Assembly (NCBI RefSeq): GCF_000835495.1 | Contig: NW_015622544.1 | Location: forward strand, 3,066,855-3,130,854 | Direction: 5' to 3' | Source: Cladophialophora immunda | Taxonomy: Eukaryota > Ascomycota > Eurotiomycetes > Chaetothyriales > Herpotrichiellaceae | DNA length: 64,000 nt | Shown here: piece after piece, positions 32,245 through 43,415 of the stretch | How the letters are laid out: each line of letters starts with the position of its first letter | How positions within the stretch are numbered: the first letter of the stretch is position 1 | Translations under genes and position numbers: made by a program | Notes under the pieces: generated by a model | What the model was told of the DNA's origin: nothing | What the model saw: only the letters and a program-made list of their open reading frames with translations | Database searches by the model: none

Positions 32245-33254
32245 TCAATCTAACCGTCGTTCCACAAGCTTGGGAAGGAAATCCTTCACCATGTCACCAT
32301 CGCCGAGCAATTTGGTGAACTCCACGTGGTGTATAATCTTTTCGATGTGGCAGACCAGGTAGTCAGTGACTAGGTTGCGCAACTCGTCAATACTCTCCTC
32401 ATAGTCCGTCGTGTTTGTGTAGGTGTATTTCAACAATTCGACGACATCACCCACCCGCTGTGGATGCAGCTTGAACCTTGAGAGCGTGAGCCGGAGCTTT
32501 TGTAGCACAAGTTCCTGGAGGGGAACAACGTCGTACGTGTCAGCAAAGGCATAGAGCTTGGCGTGGCACAGAAAGACAGGTGTGTAGTCCTGGCAATGAT
32601 CTTCATTGACTTCCGGCTGCCATGGTCTCTTCTCCGCTACGTGTGCTTCGCTCTTAAAAGAGTCCCACAGCTGTTCCACCTTCGACTTGCTGCTTCTGAG
32701 CTTCTTGCGCTTGTCTTTCTTGTTGCGGGCAGAGCCCCAGTCCACCCATTCAGCTGGCTCTTCCTCTATCGCTGGATCTTCCGCTGGCACTTCGATTGCA
32801 TATTCTTCGTGTGGGTCGTAGGGGGGTTCTTCAGGCGACTGTCCAGCATCTGGCTCTCGAATTGGGTTTTGAGGTATCACTGGATGGTTTTTATCATTCA
32901 AGTGCTTGGACGAGTTTTCGATTCCAACATCTGATGCCGAGAGAACAACGTCCGGCTCGGCAACGGAATAGTCGCCCGTATATGCGAACTGGATGACCCT
33001 AATAAAGGTGTCCTTGTCTGTGTCCTTCAACTTTGCACATTTTTCCTTGGCCTCACTCATACCACCCCCGACCAGAGTGGCAAAGGTGCTGGAGAGCTTC
33101 GCGGCAAGTCCGGCATGCATGTAGAAGGTCTTGGGTGGTAGACCGACGAGGAATTTGAAAGGCTCCGAGTCGACAAAGCTGTTTTGCATGAGCAATCAAC
33201 CCTTCTCGAAGAAGATCGGATGTTGAGTACATACCTTTCGTAGGCAATATCCAT
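32245..33254 (-). CDS. BTB/POZ domain protein
   Basis: Exons 33254-33235 and 33178-32245 give 317 residues. The 20-nt first exon encodes MDIAYES and joins SFVDSEPFKFLVG. The BTB/POZ fold spans about residues 8-85 (FKFLVGLPPKTFYMHAGLAAKLSSTF, DKDTFIRVIQFAYTGDYSV), a protein-interaction module often used as a Cullin-3 adaptor or for self-association. A central acidic, Pro-rich linker (about 100-180) is followed by a conserved C-terminal part seen in fungal BTB proteins (LYAFADTYDVVPLQELVLQKLRLTLSRF; VVELLKYTYTNT; LVTDYLVCHIEKI). There are no Kelch or MATH repeats. The partner is unknown. It diverges from the membrane-protein gene at 34325. Confidence 0.88.
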
Positions 33255-34324
33255 GGCTACGGCGCGAGCAAGATCAAGACACTACTGCTAACGAACGAAG
33301 GAAGAGGAGGGCAGCTAAAAGACTCACCGGCCAGGCCAGGATACGACGTCTTGTTTATGCAGAAAGCACGCTATAAGAGGTCGAGAACCTCGATTCGGCG
33401 CGCGGTAGACGGCATCCAAGGGCGAATGATTTGAGACTCCCAAGTGACACGACATGAAGTGACGTGTGCAACGGAGCCAACTTGATGAGGGATGGTCCTG
33501 TGTCTGCGCTGTCTGATCATTCGCCAGCCTTACTGTACAAGATGAAATGATGGTGACCGTGCATGTTGTCTTGACGCCTGATGGTGAGTACACTGCGCTG
33601 AGGCTGAGGGCGTGTCAAGATGTCACAAAAGTCCCTGTCCCCCAGTTGGCGCTCTGCAGCTTCTGGATCCCTCCTTCGTTAGTTAACAATAGCCGGCGGA
33701 GAGTTCAGGGAGGCCCCGAGCTTAGGAGCCCCGCCTTCAACCCACCATGCCGCCGAACCCTTGACCCATGCCTATCGTACCTCACGACTCGCGAGGCACC
33801 TACTTGTAGGTAGCCCCCACCTATAAGGAGCTTTAACTGGAACCCCTGCTCCTCACCCGCCGATTCGTTCCCTGCCCCAGCTGCGAGCCCCGCCCTGCAA
33901 GACACAATCCTGCCCCTCCTTCCAAAAAGCTTCCAGCCGCCTGCATTTGATCGAAAACAGTCACCCCCTCCAAGAAGAAACCGAGGAGGCTGGTCGACAA
34001 AGCCCGCCGCCATCGTCATGCAGCAGGTGGGAAAAAGGCGAGAACTCATCTGGACGCCAACCATGGCGGACATGCATGATGCGTGCATGCGTGTCTCAAA
34101 ACCCCCGGGCGTTCCTCAGCTCCTCTCGATCCAGCCTGCCGCAACTACCACTGCTGCCACCACCTATCCCACGTCCCGGTCGGAAACTGCAGGTTTGGTG
34201 TGTTTTTGTTTCCTTTCTCAATTCACCCCAAATGCTGTGTCCTTGCGCAGATGCAAATTGAATAGCGTGAACGTCATCCGATTGCTCCTCTGCCTCCTCC
34301 TCGTCCTTCTCCTCCTCAGTCTCC
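33255..34324. promoter_or_regulatory. divergent intergenic region, possible spliced leader region
   Basis: 1.07 kb between the BTB gene start and the Ser/Thr-rich membrane-protein start. Just before the latter, a donor GTTTGG near 34193 and an acceptor GCGCAG near 34251 could bound a 5' UTR intron. No protein gene is supported. Confidence 0.35.
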
Positions 34325-35059
34325 ATGCCATTGATCGAGCAAAGGTCGCCGGGCCAGGATTCGGTGTATCCAGCCGTCGTGGAATCGACAACCGCGCAGA
34401 GCCAGTGGATAAGTGACACGAGCACCACTGAGCAGGAATGGGCTACATCAACCCCAGAGCAAGAGTGGTCGACCTCGACTCCTGAGGGGTGGGCGACGAG
34501 TTACACGACCCAGACCGGATGGATCACGAGTTATACCACGACGACGGATTGCGACTGTGATTGGGAGTACTCCACCACTTCCTCGTCGTGGTGCCCGACG
34601 CCCATCATCGTCACGCCCACCACGACGAGCCTGGTCCCCTTTCAGACCACCTCGCCCGCCGGCGTCATTGTCGTCGACCACCACAATCACGGCCTGGCCC
34701 CCGGCGTCGTGGGCGGCATTGTACTCGGTGTCTTCTTCGGCGTCCTCCTACTCGTGCTCCTGTGTATCTGCTGCTTCCGCAACTATTACCGCGGCCGACG
34801 GTACTATGCCGGCTCCTCCTCCTCCTCGTCCTCCAGCCACTCGCGTCACCGCAAACCACCCGTGGTCGTCATGGACCCTTACCCCAACAGACGCGATGCG
34901 AATCTCACCTTCGTCGGTGGAGGAAATTACCCAGGAACCAGGGTCATGGTCACAAAGTCGCAGAAGATCTTCATCAGACCCCCACCTGTCAGGCAGGTCA
35001 GGACAGTGAGGGAGACGAGGAGGTCTCACAAGGTCGTGGTCGTGGAGGACGATGATTGA
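34325..35059 (+). CDS. single-pass Ser/Thr-rich membrane protein
   Basis: 244 residues. The N-terminal half is Thr/Ser/Trp-rich with repeats (QEWATSTPEQEWSTSTPEGWATSYTTQTGW) and a CDCDW cluster, as in heavily O-glycosylated fungal wall-sensor or mucin-like ectodomains. One transmembrane helix lies at about 129-152 (VVGGIVLGVFFGVLLLVLLCICCF), flanked inside by RNYYRGRRYY, a serine run and a basic tail ending VVVVEDDD. No classical signal peptide follows the ATG chosen. A hydrophobic stretch encoded just upstream is in another frame, so either the start is wrong or the protein inserts by its own helix. The architecture resembles Mid2/WSC-type stress sensors without the WSC cysteine domain (inference). 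No enzyme motif. Confidence 0.65.
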   Translation: MPLIEQRSPGQDSVYPAVVESTTAQSQWISDTSTTEQEWATSTPEQEWSTSTPEGWATSYTTQTGWITSYTTTTDCDCDWEYSTTSSSWCPTPIIVTPTTTSLVPFQTTSPAGVIVVDHHNHGLAPGVVGGIVLGVFFGVLLLVLLCICCFRNYYRGRRYYAGSSSSSSSSHSRHRKPPVVVMDPYPNRRDANLTFVGGGNYPGTRVMVTKSQKIFIRPPPVRQVRTVRETRRSHKVVVVEDDD

Positions 35060-35634
35060 GGCAACAGACGGACGGACAGACTGGGCCTGTACATACATTT
35101 CTTTTGTCAGCAGTAGAAGCAGGTGATCGATGTACACGATGCTATATGACTCCGCAATGAGGGACGGGAGGGGGTTCATCTTTGGCATTGATGAGCGCAA
35201 TGACGGTATACACATACGGGAGGACTCATTTGATACGATTTTCGTTCTGTTTACATTTATCGAGGCCCGTGGAACGAATGGAACGGGCTCCAAGCAAGAA
35301 GGATGGACATTTGAAACTTCATACATGATTTCAGTCAGACGAATGGCATAGTAAATACAATCTCGTGGCCAGAGAGCCTCCTGTCAAAAGCATTCAACAC
35401 GTCACTCAAACGTCCGGCTACCCAATGCGATGGTCGGGGCGGGCATCTGACAGATGAAAGCTGATCGTTTAGGATGCTACTAACCTGTACCGAGTCCATA
35501 GAATTAAAGACATATCAATGCAAAAGCCATTTGTAAATGCTCATCATCCCTTCAGCCAAACGCCCGCTTCTGATTGTCAAACCCAAATTGATCCAGAAAA
35601 AAACATCAGAAATCCGTTTACATACAGCCGAGCC
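35060..35634. other. convergent intergenic region
   Basis: 575 bases between the 3' ends of two low-complexity-protein genes. It is A/T-richer than flanking coding DNA and has no supported gene. Confidence 0.45.
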
Positions 35635-36471
35635 TCACAGATTCAACGGCGTGGTTGCATTGTACCAACTGTAGGACAAGCTCCTTGCATTACCTGCCGA
35701 CCTCGGCAGGGACATGGTGGGCGTCGGTTGCAGCGGCGGCATTGGAGACATCGGAGGCGGCGCCGCGTAGTGATCATACCGAGGCATCGAGTAATAGGGG
35801 ACACTCGGTCCAGTGGGCATGGGCGGAGGCCTGGCTTGGACAGGCGGAGCTGGTCTGTGATACGACTTGGTTGAAGCCGCGCTGGAGACGCTGGACGCGC
35901 TGGATCTGGAGGTCGCGCTCGACCTGGAGCTGGAGCTAGAACTGGAGCTGGAACTGGAGGGAGAGCTGGAGTGGGAGCTGGAGTGGGAGTGCGAGTGGGA
36001 GTGGGAACTGGCGCGGAGATAGGACTGGCGGTCGTCGTCGTCGTGATGTCGAGACGATCTGGATTTTGCACTCGACCTGGATTTGGCCTTGGGCTGTTCG
36101 ATCGACTTGGGTGACGGTGGCGGAGGTGCTCGATGTTCTCGTTCAGGAACTTCGTCCCATGCGTCGTCGCTCGGGTGAAGGGCGCCGTGCATAACCGGAG
36201 CCGAAAAGCTCCTGTCTGCCCTTGCGTGTGCATTTGCCTCGCCTTGTCGTCTCAACTTCTCGGGGCTCGCACTCAGATCGTAGGGAAATTGGGCTCTGGC
36301 CCCGACATTGCCGCCGTCCACGTTGATGTTGGGGGATTTGCTCCTCTGGCAAGCCAAGTACGCCAGAGGTCCTCGGAGAGCGGCAGCAGGGTCGCGGGTT
36401 ACTGTGCGTTTGCGAGGAGGAGGAGGGGGTGCGACTTTGACCCATCCTTGCGGCGTGAGGATTGTAGGCAT
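35635..36471 (-). CDS. Ser/Pro-rich low-complexity protein, function unknown
   Basis: 278 residues from the first true ATG (MPTILTPQGWVKVAPPPP); the upstream in-frame codons lack an ATG. The N-terminus is conserved-looking (TPQGWVKV, RDPAAALRGPLAYLACQR), while residues about 130-210 are an SHSHSHSSS run followed by a poly-Ser and RSSATSRSS stretch, and the tail is Pro/Tyr-rich (PYYSMPRYDHYAAPPP). It is predicted to be disordered with no catalytic motif, and lies convergent with the Ser/Thr-rich membrane protein. The ordered first 60 residues and the codon use argue for a real gene; function cannot be assigned. Confidence 0.65.
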   Translation of the reverse strand: MPTILTPQGWVKVAPPPPPRKRTVTRDPAAALRGPLAYLACQRSKSPNINVDGGNVGARAQFPYDLSASPEKLRRQGEANAHARADRSFSAPVMHGALHPSDDAWDEVPEREHRAPPPPSPKSIEQPKAKSRSSAKSRSSRHHDDDDRQSYLRASSHSHSHSHSSSHSSSPSSSSSSSSSSSRSSATSRSSASSVSSAASTKSYHRPAPPVQARPPPMPTGPSVPYYSMPRYDHYAAPPPMSPMPPLQPTPTMSLPRSAGNARSLSYSWYNATTPLNL

Positions 36472-37648
36472 TGTGGACTGGTGTGAGAGAGGCGAGATGG
36501 GTGAGGATGAAGATAGTGTCAATTAGATGGCCTTAGTGATGTGGGCTTTGGTCGGGAAGAGAAAAAAGGGCTTGAGCACTTGTGAATGAGAAGTCAGATC
36601 CAGAGCTTTGCTGTGGTCATCGTTGTAGGTCGAGTCCTGAGACAATTTTGGAGATTGGACTCCCAGCCACATGGAAGTTGACAGGGGCCTGACGAGGCTG
36701 GGAGATTTGGAGCCTGGACCATCTCGGCATCGCCACTCGTGTTAAATTGTTGCTTTCACCCTCGTGAGGCTTGAATGGACAAGAACGAGTAAAAGCCATC
36801 CGTGGCAATCATTGATCCAACACCGCATCAGAAAGACCTGTTATTGCTTGAGGTTGCAGGTAGGTGTGTCACTGCAGCCCAGCCTCGCGCCAGCCTCGCA
36901 AATTTCTATTGGTGGAGACTTACATCACGTGAGCCCCACACGAATGACGGTGGATTCCAGGCCAGCGAAATGCATCGCTGAAATTCTGCGCGACAACTCA
37001 CTGCTGACTTGTCCCATTCCAATGGTGTCGTCGGGTGGTCCATCCAGAACGCCTACGTTGCTGTCACGGCCTAGAGTCAACATCAAGCTGTCAAAGGAAC
37101 GATGGATCGATCCTGGAACCCGTGCCCTCACCTATCCAGATGTGTCCTCGTTGTCCCGTTGCTGCCGAAATCAGGTCTGCAATAGCGGTGGTCTTGAGCA
37201 TTTGTGAATTTGTGACCTAGGTGGACAGTTTGGGTCTTCAAATTTTAGACCCGGAATTGTCTAGCAATGCAGTGCCTTTGACAGCGGGCAAACTCAGGCG
37301 GACCTTCCTTACTCATGTCCTCCCTGGATCCCTTTGACATTTCCACACATATGCGACGCAGCGGATCTTTCGAGGTAGTCGGCCCATTTCCCACCGCGCA
37401 TTTGTCGCCACAGATTCGACTCGGTTTCGACGGTTTGCGGAAAGAGACCTGATACATCGCCCGGGAGGCAATCTCTGGGCATACCCATGCTCTGTTCTGG
37501 GCGACGGTCGATCCAGAAAGTTTCAAAGTCTTGGTCTGCTGGCCTTATCCCAGACCGAATAACCCTGATCTTGATCAGATCTGGAGACGAGACGCCTTGG
37601 GCACTGCCATCCTCCGTCAGACATGAACCTAGCAATGTGAATGTTGAC
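36472..37648. other. intergenic region, no gene seen
   Basis: 1.18 kb between two minus-strand genes. Open frames of 60-147 codons on both strands have no recognisable domain. It includes the Ser/Pro-rich gene promoter and the 3' end of the Zn2Cys6 gene. Confidence 0.45.
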
Positions 37649-39091
37649 TTACATTCGGAAGTTTTTGCTTCTCTGGTCATACACAAGAAAACTGCTTGCA
37701 AGAAGCTGAATTCGGCAGTGTTCAGGAAGATCATGACAGCTGATGGGGACGCAAGCGTTGCTCTGTATCTCTTCGCGTGTCATGATGAATTCTGCAAGGT
37801 CGGCCGACACTGTATTTTGCCAAATGCCTTCTGTCCTCGGGTGAGATCGCAGCAAACCAATCGCGCCCCTGCGAATGACGGGGTCCCGACAACGCAATCC
37901 GATAAACCCGGCGATAGCAACGTATTCTATGTGGAAGCCAAGACAAGTATCAGCACCAGCTGCCTCTTCCATATCAAGCATGTCCGCGAGCTGTGCAGTC
38001 ATGTCGAGCAGAATCTGGAACTCAGGCAAATGGTTGTCAAACACCATTTCCGATCGATATACCTTTGACTCCAGTCGAATTATGGCGGCCCAAAATTGCA
38101 TCTGTAAATAGCAGGCTCCAACGTCAAAGTGGTAAGGAGAGGAAGGAGCGGAGCAAAAGCAGACGTCGTGTCTCGCCTTGCCGAGAAACTTCGTGAAGGA
38201 ATTATACCATGCCCATAGCAATTCCTGCCCCTTTTGAGCGATGCTCAGATCACCGTAAGGCCATGTGTCCCGTTCATGAACGGATTGGAGACTGCTGCAG
38301 AGACCACGAACTATCTTTTCAAAATAGAAGTGGCTTTCTTGAAGAGAGTGAAAACACTCTGGCGGATCAGTCGAGGATATCATCGGCTGATGTGGTCGTA
38401 CCGGCATCAAGGTGGCAGCCGTGTCCTGGAGATGAGCTAGGATGGGCGCAAGATGCTCCTCAATGAGTCGATTGGAGGCTTTGGCCTTGTCCCAAGGTCC
38501 GTGCGAAGACCGCCACTCGGAAAGAACTCGCAGTCCTGCATGAAGGTGAACCAGGGCGCTTGACAGCGCGCCTCGAACGTTTTCCAGGAATGTGAATAGG
38601 ATTGATGCCAGCAGAACATCCTCCACATCACAGTGGGCCCCGGCATCGAGGATGCTTGTTATTGCCTTGTTATATTGGCGAAAGGCGAACAGCTGGCGGT
38701 CTAGCCGTCGAAGCTGGTCAGGATGGTCAACACTCTCGTGATAGGAGGCAATTGCGACCAGCGCGTGCCTGACAATGGCACGGGAATAGGCAGCTTGAAT
38801 GGCCACGCGATTCCAGAAATCGTGATGGGCGAAGCTGAGGAGCTGTCTTGAAGTCCTGTCTCGGAAGTAGTAGAAACCCCACCGTTCGTCCTTGTCTTGT
38901 GGTATTTCGAATAGAAGAGTTCTCAGGGCGACGTAACCATCGCACCGGCGGCCCGTCGAGGTACACCTCACGCAGCTTGGTTTCGTTTCGTCACACCGCA
39001 GCTTCCGTGTTTTACAAGTAACACATCCTGTGCGAACCTTGGGAGCATGGCGCCGTAACCGCTTCTGCGTGCAGCTTACCGAGCTTGGCAT
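37649..39091 (-). CDS. Zn2Cys6 fungal transcription factor
   Basis: 480 residues, intronless. The DNA-binding binuclear cluster is complete: C23, C26, C33, C40, C43, C50 (spacing CX2CX6CX6CX2CX6C) within VRTGCVTCKTRKLRCDETKP, preceded by a basic KRLRRHAPKVR stretch. The remainder is the helical fungal_trans_2-like regulatory region: FAHHDFWNRVAIQAAYSRAIVRHALVAIAS, a conserved YNKAI block near residue 120, and DVEDVLLASILFTFLENVRG. Related proteins regulate catabolism or secondary metabolism. It is divergent from the TMEM234-type gene and over 25 kb from the left-hand tailoring enzymes, so control of those is not supported. Confidence 0.9.
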   Translation of the reverse strand: MPSSVSCTQKRLRRHAPKVRTGCVTCKTRKLRCDETKPSCVRCTSTGRRCDGYVALRTLLFEIPQDKDERWGFYYFRDRTSRQLLSFAHHDFWNRVAIQAAYSRAIVRHALVAIASYHESVDHPDQLRRLDRQLFAFRQYNKAITSILDAGAHCDVEDVLLASILFTFLENVRGALSSALVHLHAGLRVLSEWRSSHGPWDKAKASNRLIEEHLAPILAHLQDTAATLMPVRPHQPMISSTDPPECFHSLQESHFYFEKIVRGLCSSLQSVHERDTWPYGDLSIAQKGQELLWAWYNSFTKFLGKARHDVCFCSAPSSPYHFDVGACYLQMQFWAAIIRLESKVYRSEMVFDNHLPEFQILLDMTAQLADMLDMEEAAGADTCLGFHIEYVAIAGFIGLRCRDPVIRRGAIGLLRSHPRTEGIWQNTVSADLAEFIMTREEIQSNACVPISCHDLPEHCRIQLLASSFLVYDQRSKNFRM

Positions 39092-39571
39092 TGTTCAAAA
39101 TCTTGTCCACGATCACTACCTCGAGTTCTGGCTTCGTAGCTGTCAAGTGAATGTAAGTTGGTCTATGAGGGCTGGCTCTGGCGGAGAGACCAGGACTTTA
39201 AGGCTGGACATTGAGGGCTGTGAACGCAGGCATCCACAGATCGAGAGTCGCATTAGCGAGCCGCACGTGTGCCCACTGCCCAATGGCAATGCGGGACATG
39301 ACAGGGACAATCGTGTCCGGTTCAGCACGGGATGCCTGATGATCATCGTGAAGTCAATGAACGAGAGAGTGCAGGGATGGCAGCGGGATGCTTTGGCGGT
39401 GGCACGCCGTGAGTTTCTAGAAATAGATATGATTCACCGTATGATCTACGGTAGATCACTGATCGGCGACCTGCCATTGGAGCCTCGTCTAATTTCGCGA
39501 GCTTGATGCTAAAGCTTTCCCCTTTCAACATCCCATCCCTCCACCAACCATCCCGTCCTATCTCTCGACCA
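39092..39571. promoter_or_regulatory. divergent promoter region
   Basis: 480 bases between the Zn2Cys6 gene and the TMEM234-type gene. No clear promoter motif. An in-frame ATG at 39506 would extend the latter gene. Confidence 0.45.
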
Positions 39572-40171
39572 ATGTCTTCCTCTGCTGCCGACTCGGCATC
39601 TCCGACGCCTTCTCCGTTCAATTATATTCTCTCTTTCCTGCTTGTTGGCATTTGCTGGGGCTTCACGACACCCTTCATCCGCAAGGCCGCCGTCAACTAC
39701 ACTGCTCCATCCCATCCCTCTATCACCGACCCGAACCGATCTTGGATCTCGCGGCAGGTTGCGAAAGCCTTCTTCACCGTTGTGGGACTCTTGAAAACTC
39801 CTACATACGCCGTTCCGTTGCTTCTAAATCTGACGGGCAGTATCTGGTTCTTCCTGTTAGTCGGGCAAGCCGGTATGTGTATACATCGGATCTGCGTAAC
39901 AGCACGATCTATTATTGTTCTTAAGCGAATCATGTCGATCTTTTCCTGTTGTATTTTTTGCCGCTGAGGCCGAGGCATTGCCTAACGTTTCATCAACTGA
40001 TTGGTGAACACAGAATTATCTCTCACAGTGCCCATCACCAATTCTCTGGCATTTCTCTTCACCGTGTTGGGCGAATGGTACGCTGAGGGCAAACTCATCT
40101 CAAGAAACACCTGGCTAGGAATGGTATTGGTATGCGGTGGCATCGGGCTCTGTGTTTGGTCGAAGACTTGA
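39572..40171 (+). CDS. TMEM234 family membrane protein
   Basis: Small multi-pass protein of the TMEM234 (UPF0546) family, related in fold to EamA/DMT transporters. Exons 39572-39872 and 40014-40171 give 152 residues; a start at 39506 would add 22 Pro/Ser-rich residues. Four hydrophobic segments are seen: ILSFLLVGICWGFTTPF, YAVPLLLNLTGSIWFFLLVG, the conserved QAELSLTVPITNSLAFLFTVLGEW split by the intron, and NTWLGMVLVCGGIGLCVW. The family motifs WGFTTPFIRKAA and VPITNSLAFLFT identify it. Fungal members are uncharacterised; an endomembrane location is likely. The 141-base intron is longer than most here. Confidence 0.9.
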
Positions 40172-40545
40172 TCTGGGCATGATGGAGGAAATCTCCTTTG
40201 GCAGAGATCGCCTGGATTATAGATGATTATAGACCAAAGAGTGAACATAGAAGGCGGCATAGGGGATGGGTGAGGCATATATAACTAATCCTTGTCACCG
40301 ACTTAGGATTGAACATCATCTATTCAAGGTTCTTTTGTATGACTTGACGTCCAACTCGCCAGGAACTCCTAGCGTTCAAACGCTCATCCGATTTCTTGGG
40401 GTATCTCGCCATTATGCAGCAATATCGTTGCCCAACATACACCTACACAGTGCTCCTTTCAAACGCCACACAGTCGTACCCTTGAAGCAAGTCGGCATCC
40501 AAAATGTCGCTCGTGTATCCTTATGTTTGCGGGCATTTCGTGAAA
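40172..40545. other. convergent intergenic region
   Basis: 374 bases between the TMEM234-type stop and the chitin synthase stop. No gene seen. Confidence 0.45.
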
Positions 40546-43415
40546 TCATACACCACGGAACTATGTAAAGTTAGCCAGAGATCACCTGAGAGACTTCAAT
40601 CAACTTACCAATCGTACAACCAAGAACCAGCACGCGCCGGTGAACCTGAAGAGTGACAAACCCGCCACCGACCACAGAATGACCGCTAAATAAATGGTCG
40701 AGTTCTGCTGTGCAGTGTCACCCGTATCGATTCTCTCGAACCCTGAAATGTTCAGGACGGCTGCAACCAGGATGAAGTTCGTGATCATCCAGGCGGTGAC
40801 TACATTGCTTCGGAAAGACTTGTAGTAGTCCTCTTGTTTATCCTGTGGACTCTGCTGCCTGACCTCTTTCTCTGCTTTTGTCGCGAATCGCTTCAATTCT
40901 GCATCGTACTGAGCATTCAAGTCACCGTCATCCTGAGGGATCATCACATCAACCATCCCGCCGGGCTTTACATTCGCACTTGGAAGTTTTTCGGCCTTGT
41001 CATCTCCTTTGGTACCCCACGTGATGTCGTGAGTGTTACAGAATGCGTAGATATTGAGGACATTGATGTAAGTCGGAGTGAGGACAATGTATTGGATGAA
41101 GCACGTGAACATGTGCCAAGGGTCGAAGAACAAGAAGCTTGCAACGAACCAGAGGACGTATGTGCTCGCAAGTGACACAATCAGGCCGAAGAAGGTGCTA
41201 TTGTTGAAAATGGTCGAAAAGCTGAAGTCTTTCTGGGAAACCTCGGTCTGAATCGACTTCACTGTCAAGAAGATCGAAGCAAACGTCAACCAAATCATGA
41301 GGATCGACCAAAAAATAACCATTGCCAGGTAAGATTTCTTGGAACCTTGGGGCCTGTTACCCATGGACAAGATGAAGCAATACAGCAGTGTGCCCAGGTA
41401 GATGAACTCGAAGATGACGCCCAAAACTGTGCCAGTTTTGCCCAGCGGCCCAGGTGAGCCAAGGGAAGCCGTCAAAAGTCGGAAAACCAGGAAGAAGTTG
41501 CCAATTGCAAACCAGGCGAAAAGCATGTTGATGGTCTGGTATGTGAATTCGACGAGGAACATAAATTTGCGTATGGCGCTGTGGTTGCTGCGCCAGAGCT
41601 GATAGACATGTGCCACGGCATAGACGGCGGCAAAGAAGGACCCGTTCAGCCATCGCCTCCGCTGAAGGATAAACTCGGCGATACCATCAGGGACATCAGT
41701 CTCGCCTGTGGCCGATTTGACGTATTGAAGGATCCATTGGCAGTTGCGCTTGCTGACGAGCTCGAAACACAAAATTCGATCTTCGGCAAGATACATGTTC
41801 GCCGTGAACACTCCAGCGTCTGCGTGCATAGTTTCGCCTTTGAAGTACTTCTCGAGAGGCCCGTCACCATTCTTGTCGTTCTGCAAGGCAACGTAGCGAT
41901 AAGCCGAAAAGGCACCAGGGAGCACCGAAATGAAGCCGAATGCGGACTCCAAAGGCTTGTCCAAGATGTTTGACATTTTGTATTCGAAGTTTTGCGTGGC
42001 GACCAAAGGGTTGTAGAGCTTTTTGCCGTGGTCCAACATGACCTTGATTTCACCGCAAGCACCACCACAAGAAGGTTCCAAATCAAAAGCTTTCCACAAC
42101 TGGTAGATAGAGTCTTTGCCAGGTTTGGTCCCCGCGTCAATGAGGACACAAATGTTGGGCTCCAACACTCGACCGAAGGCCTGAAAGAACCACCGATGCG
42201 AGTTGATCTTCTTCTGGTTCTTCTCCTTCAGGCAGAATAGCAATTGGACAGGAGTCGCGGATCGCGGCTTTAGAGACACCTGCGTGCCTTTTAGTTCCAG
42301 ACCAACTTGAGTGGTGTACTCATAGATATGAGCGGTGACATCTTTGCCATTGACTTGTTGTTTGGCAATGCCGTCCTGATAAACACCTAGACCAGCGAGG
42401 ACGGCCCTCGTCCTGGGGTTGATCTTGGCACGGCCGTCGCTAACAATGCAAACGACGATCTTCTTCCACGCTTCTTTGCCCCATGTTTTGCTGCTGTTGC
42501 GATTGCACATGAACTCAATGTTCTTGAAGACACCGATCATGGTTCGAGCAAACAGGAACTCGTCCTCGTTGTACATGGTAACCACGATGAACAACTCCGT
42601 TTCTCTCGGCTTTGCGAACAGTCGCTGTCTCAGAGTGAACCGCTCATTGTAGAACTCCGATGGGTCGCATGTGGCGGCTGAGTATCTCATATGCGTAAAC
42701 TCGTCTCTCTCCGGCGGTTTCGCATGAGGGACATTAGCGAGGAGTTTAGGAGGAACCGGGCAATCAAGGACCAAATTGCCATTGAACAGCTGCACCTCTT
42801 TTACGGTCTTCCACCTCCGTATGGGCGCCGGAGATGGCGTAGGACGCTGCTCATCATGGTAACCGTCATAACTCATTTCTTCCTGGGCATGCGGATCTGG
42901 GCCGTATGCAGTATCTGACTGAAGAATGGGAACGTTGTCGTTATCCAACCGGTATCCCTGATCCGGTGTAGGATAGGGATCTAGGGCATAATCACCCTGA
43001 GGATGAGGTGAATATGCTTGTGTATAATAAGCGTCATGGTGTTCCTCTGGTGACACAATGTAGTCATTTCTTCCATAGCCCATGTCTTCCCCTGGTCCAA
43101 GAGGCAGCTGTTGTTCATACTGCTGGTTATGCCCGTGGGAATGTGGGATGTTTTCTACCGAGTATGTCGGCTGCATGGCTAGGCGGTCATTGGAAGCCGT
43201 TGGCATCTGAAGGTGCAGTTGTTGTCTCGAATGGGCTTCGTCTGGGTGACTGTAGGGTTGTAATGGTCGGCCAGGAGAAGGGGACCGAGAATCGTAGTGA
43301 GGGTTGACAGCAGGAGAATAAGGGCCGTCGCGCTGAGGATCGCCTGGAGACTGGAGTCAGTATGCTTTTTCGATACCAAGTAGAGAGGGGTCTCACCGAT
43401 GCGGTTGTAGGCCAT
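40546..43415 (-). CDS. chitin synthase, class I/II type
   Basis: Membrane GT2 enzyme that polymerises UDP-GlcNAc into chitin at the plasma membrane. Three exons (43415-43397, 43343-40609, 40560-40546) give 922 residues. The 19-nt first exon encodes MAYNRI and the 15-nt last exon restores the conserved C-terminal FRGV; reading through either intron gives a wrong terminus. A Pro/Gln/Tyr-rich cytosolic N-terminus (1-200) precedes the catalytic region: [36 protein letters not shown], the acidic [11 protein letters not shown], and [12 protein letters not shown]. At least seven membrane helices follow. There is no myosin motor, which excludes classes V and VII. It shares a 1.26 kb bidirectional promoter region with the tyrosine phosphatase gene. 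Confidence 0.95.

Noticed and set aside
34018..34324. Open frame with a hydrophobic run upstream of the Ser/Thr-rich membrane protein, considered as its signal peptide
   Set aside because: It is in a different frame from the membrane protein, and no intron of reasonable size joins the two in frame.
37649..39091. Zn2Cys6 regulator as the pathway-specific regulator of the left-hand tailoring enzymes
   Set aside because: It is more than 25 kb away with housekeeping genes in between; nothing links them.
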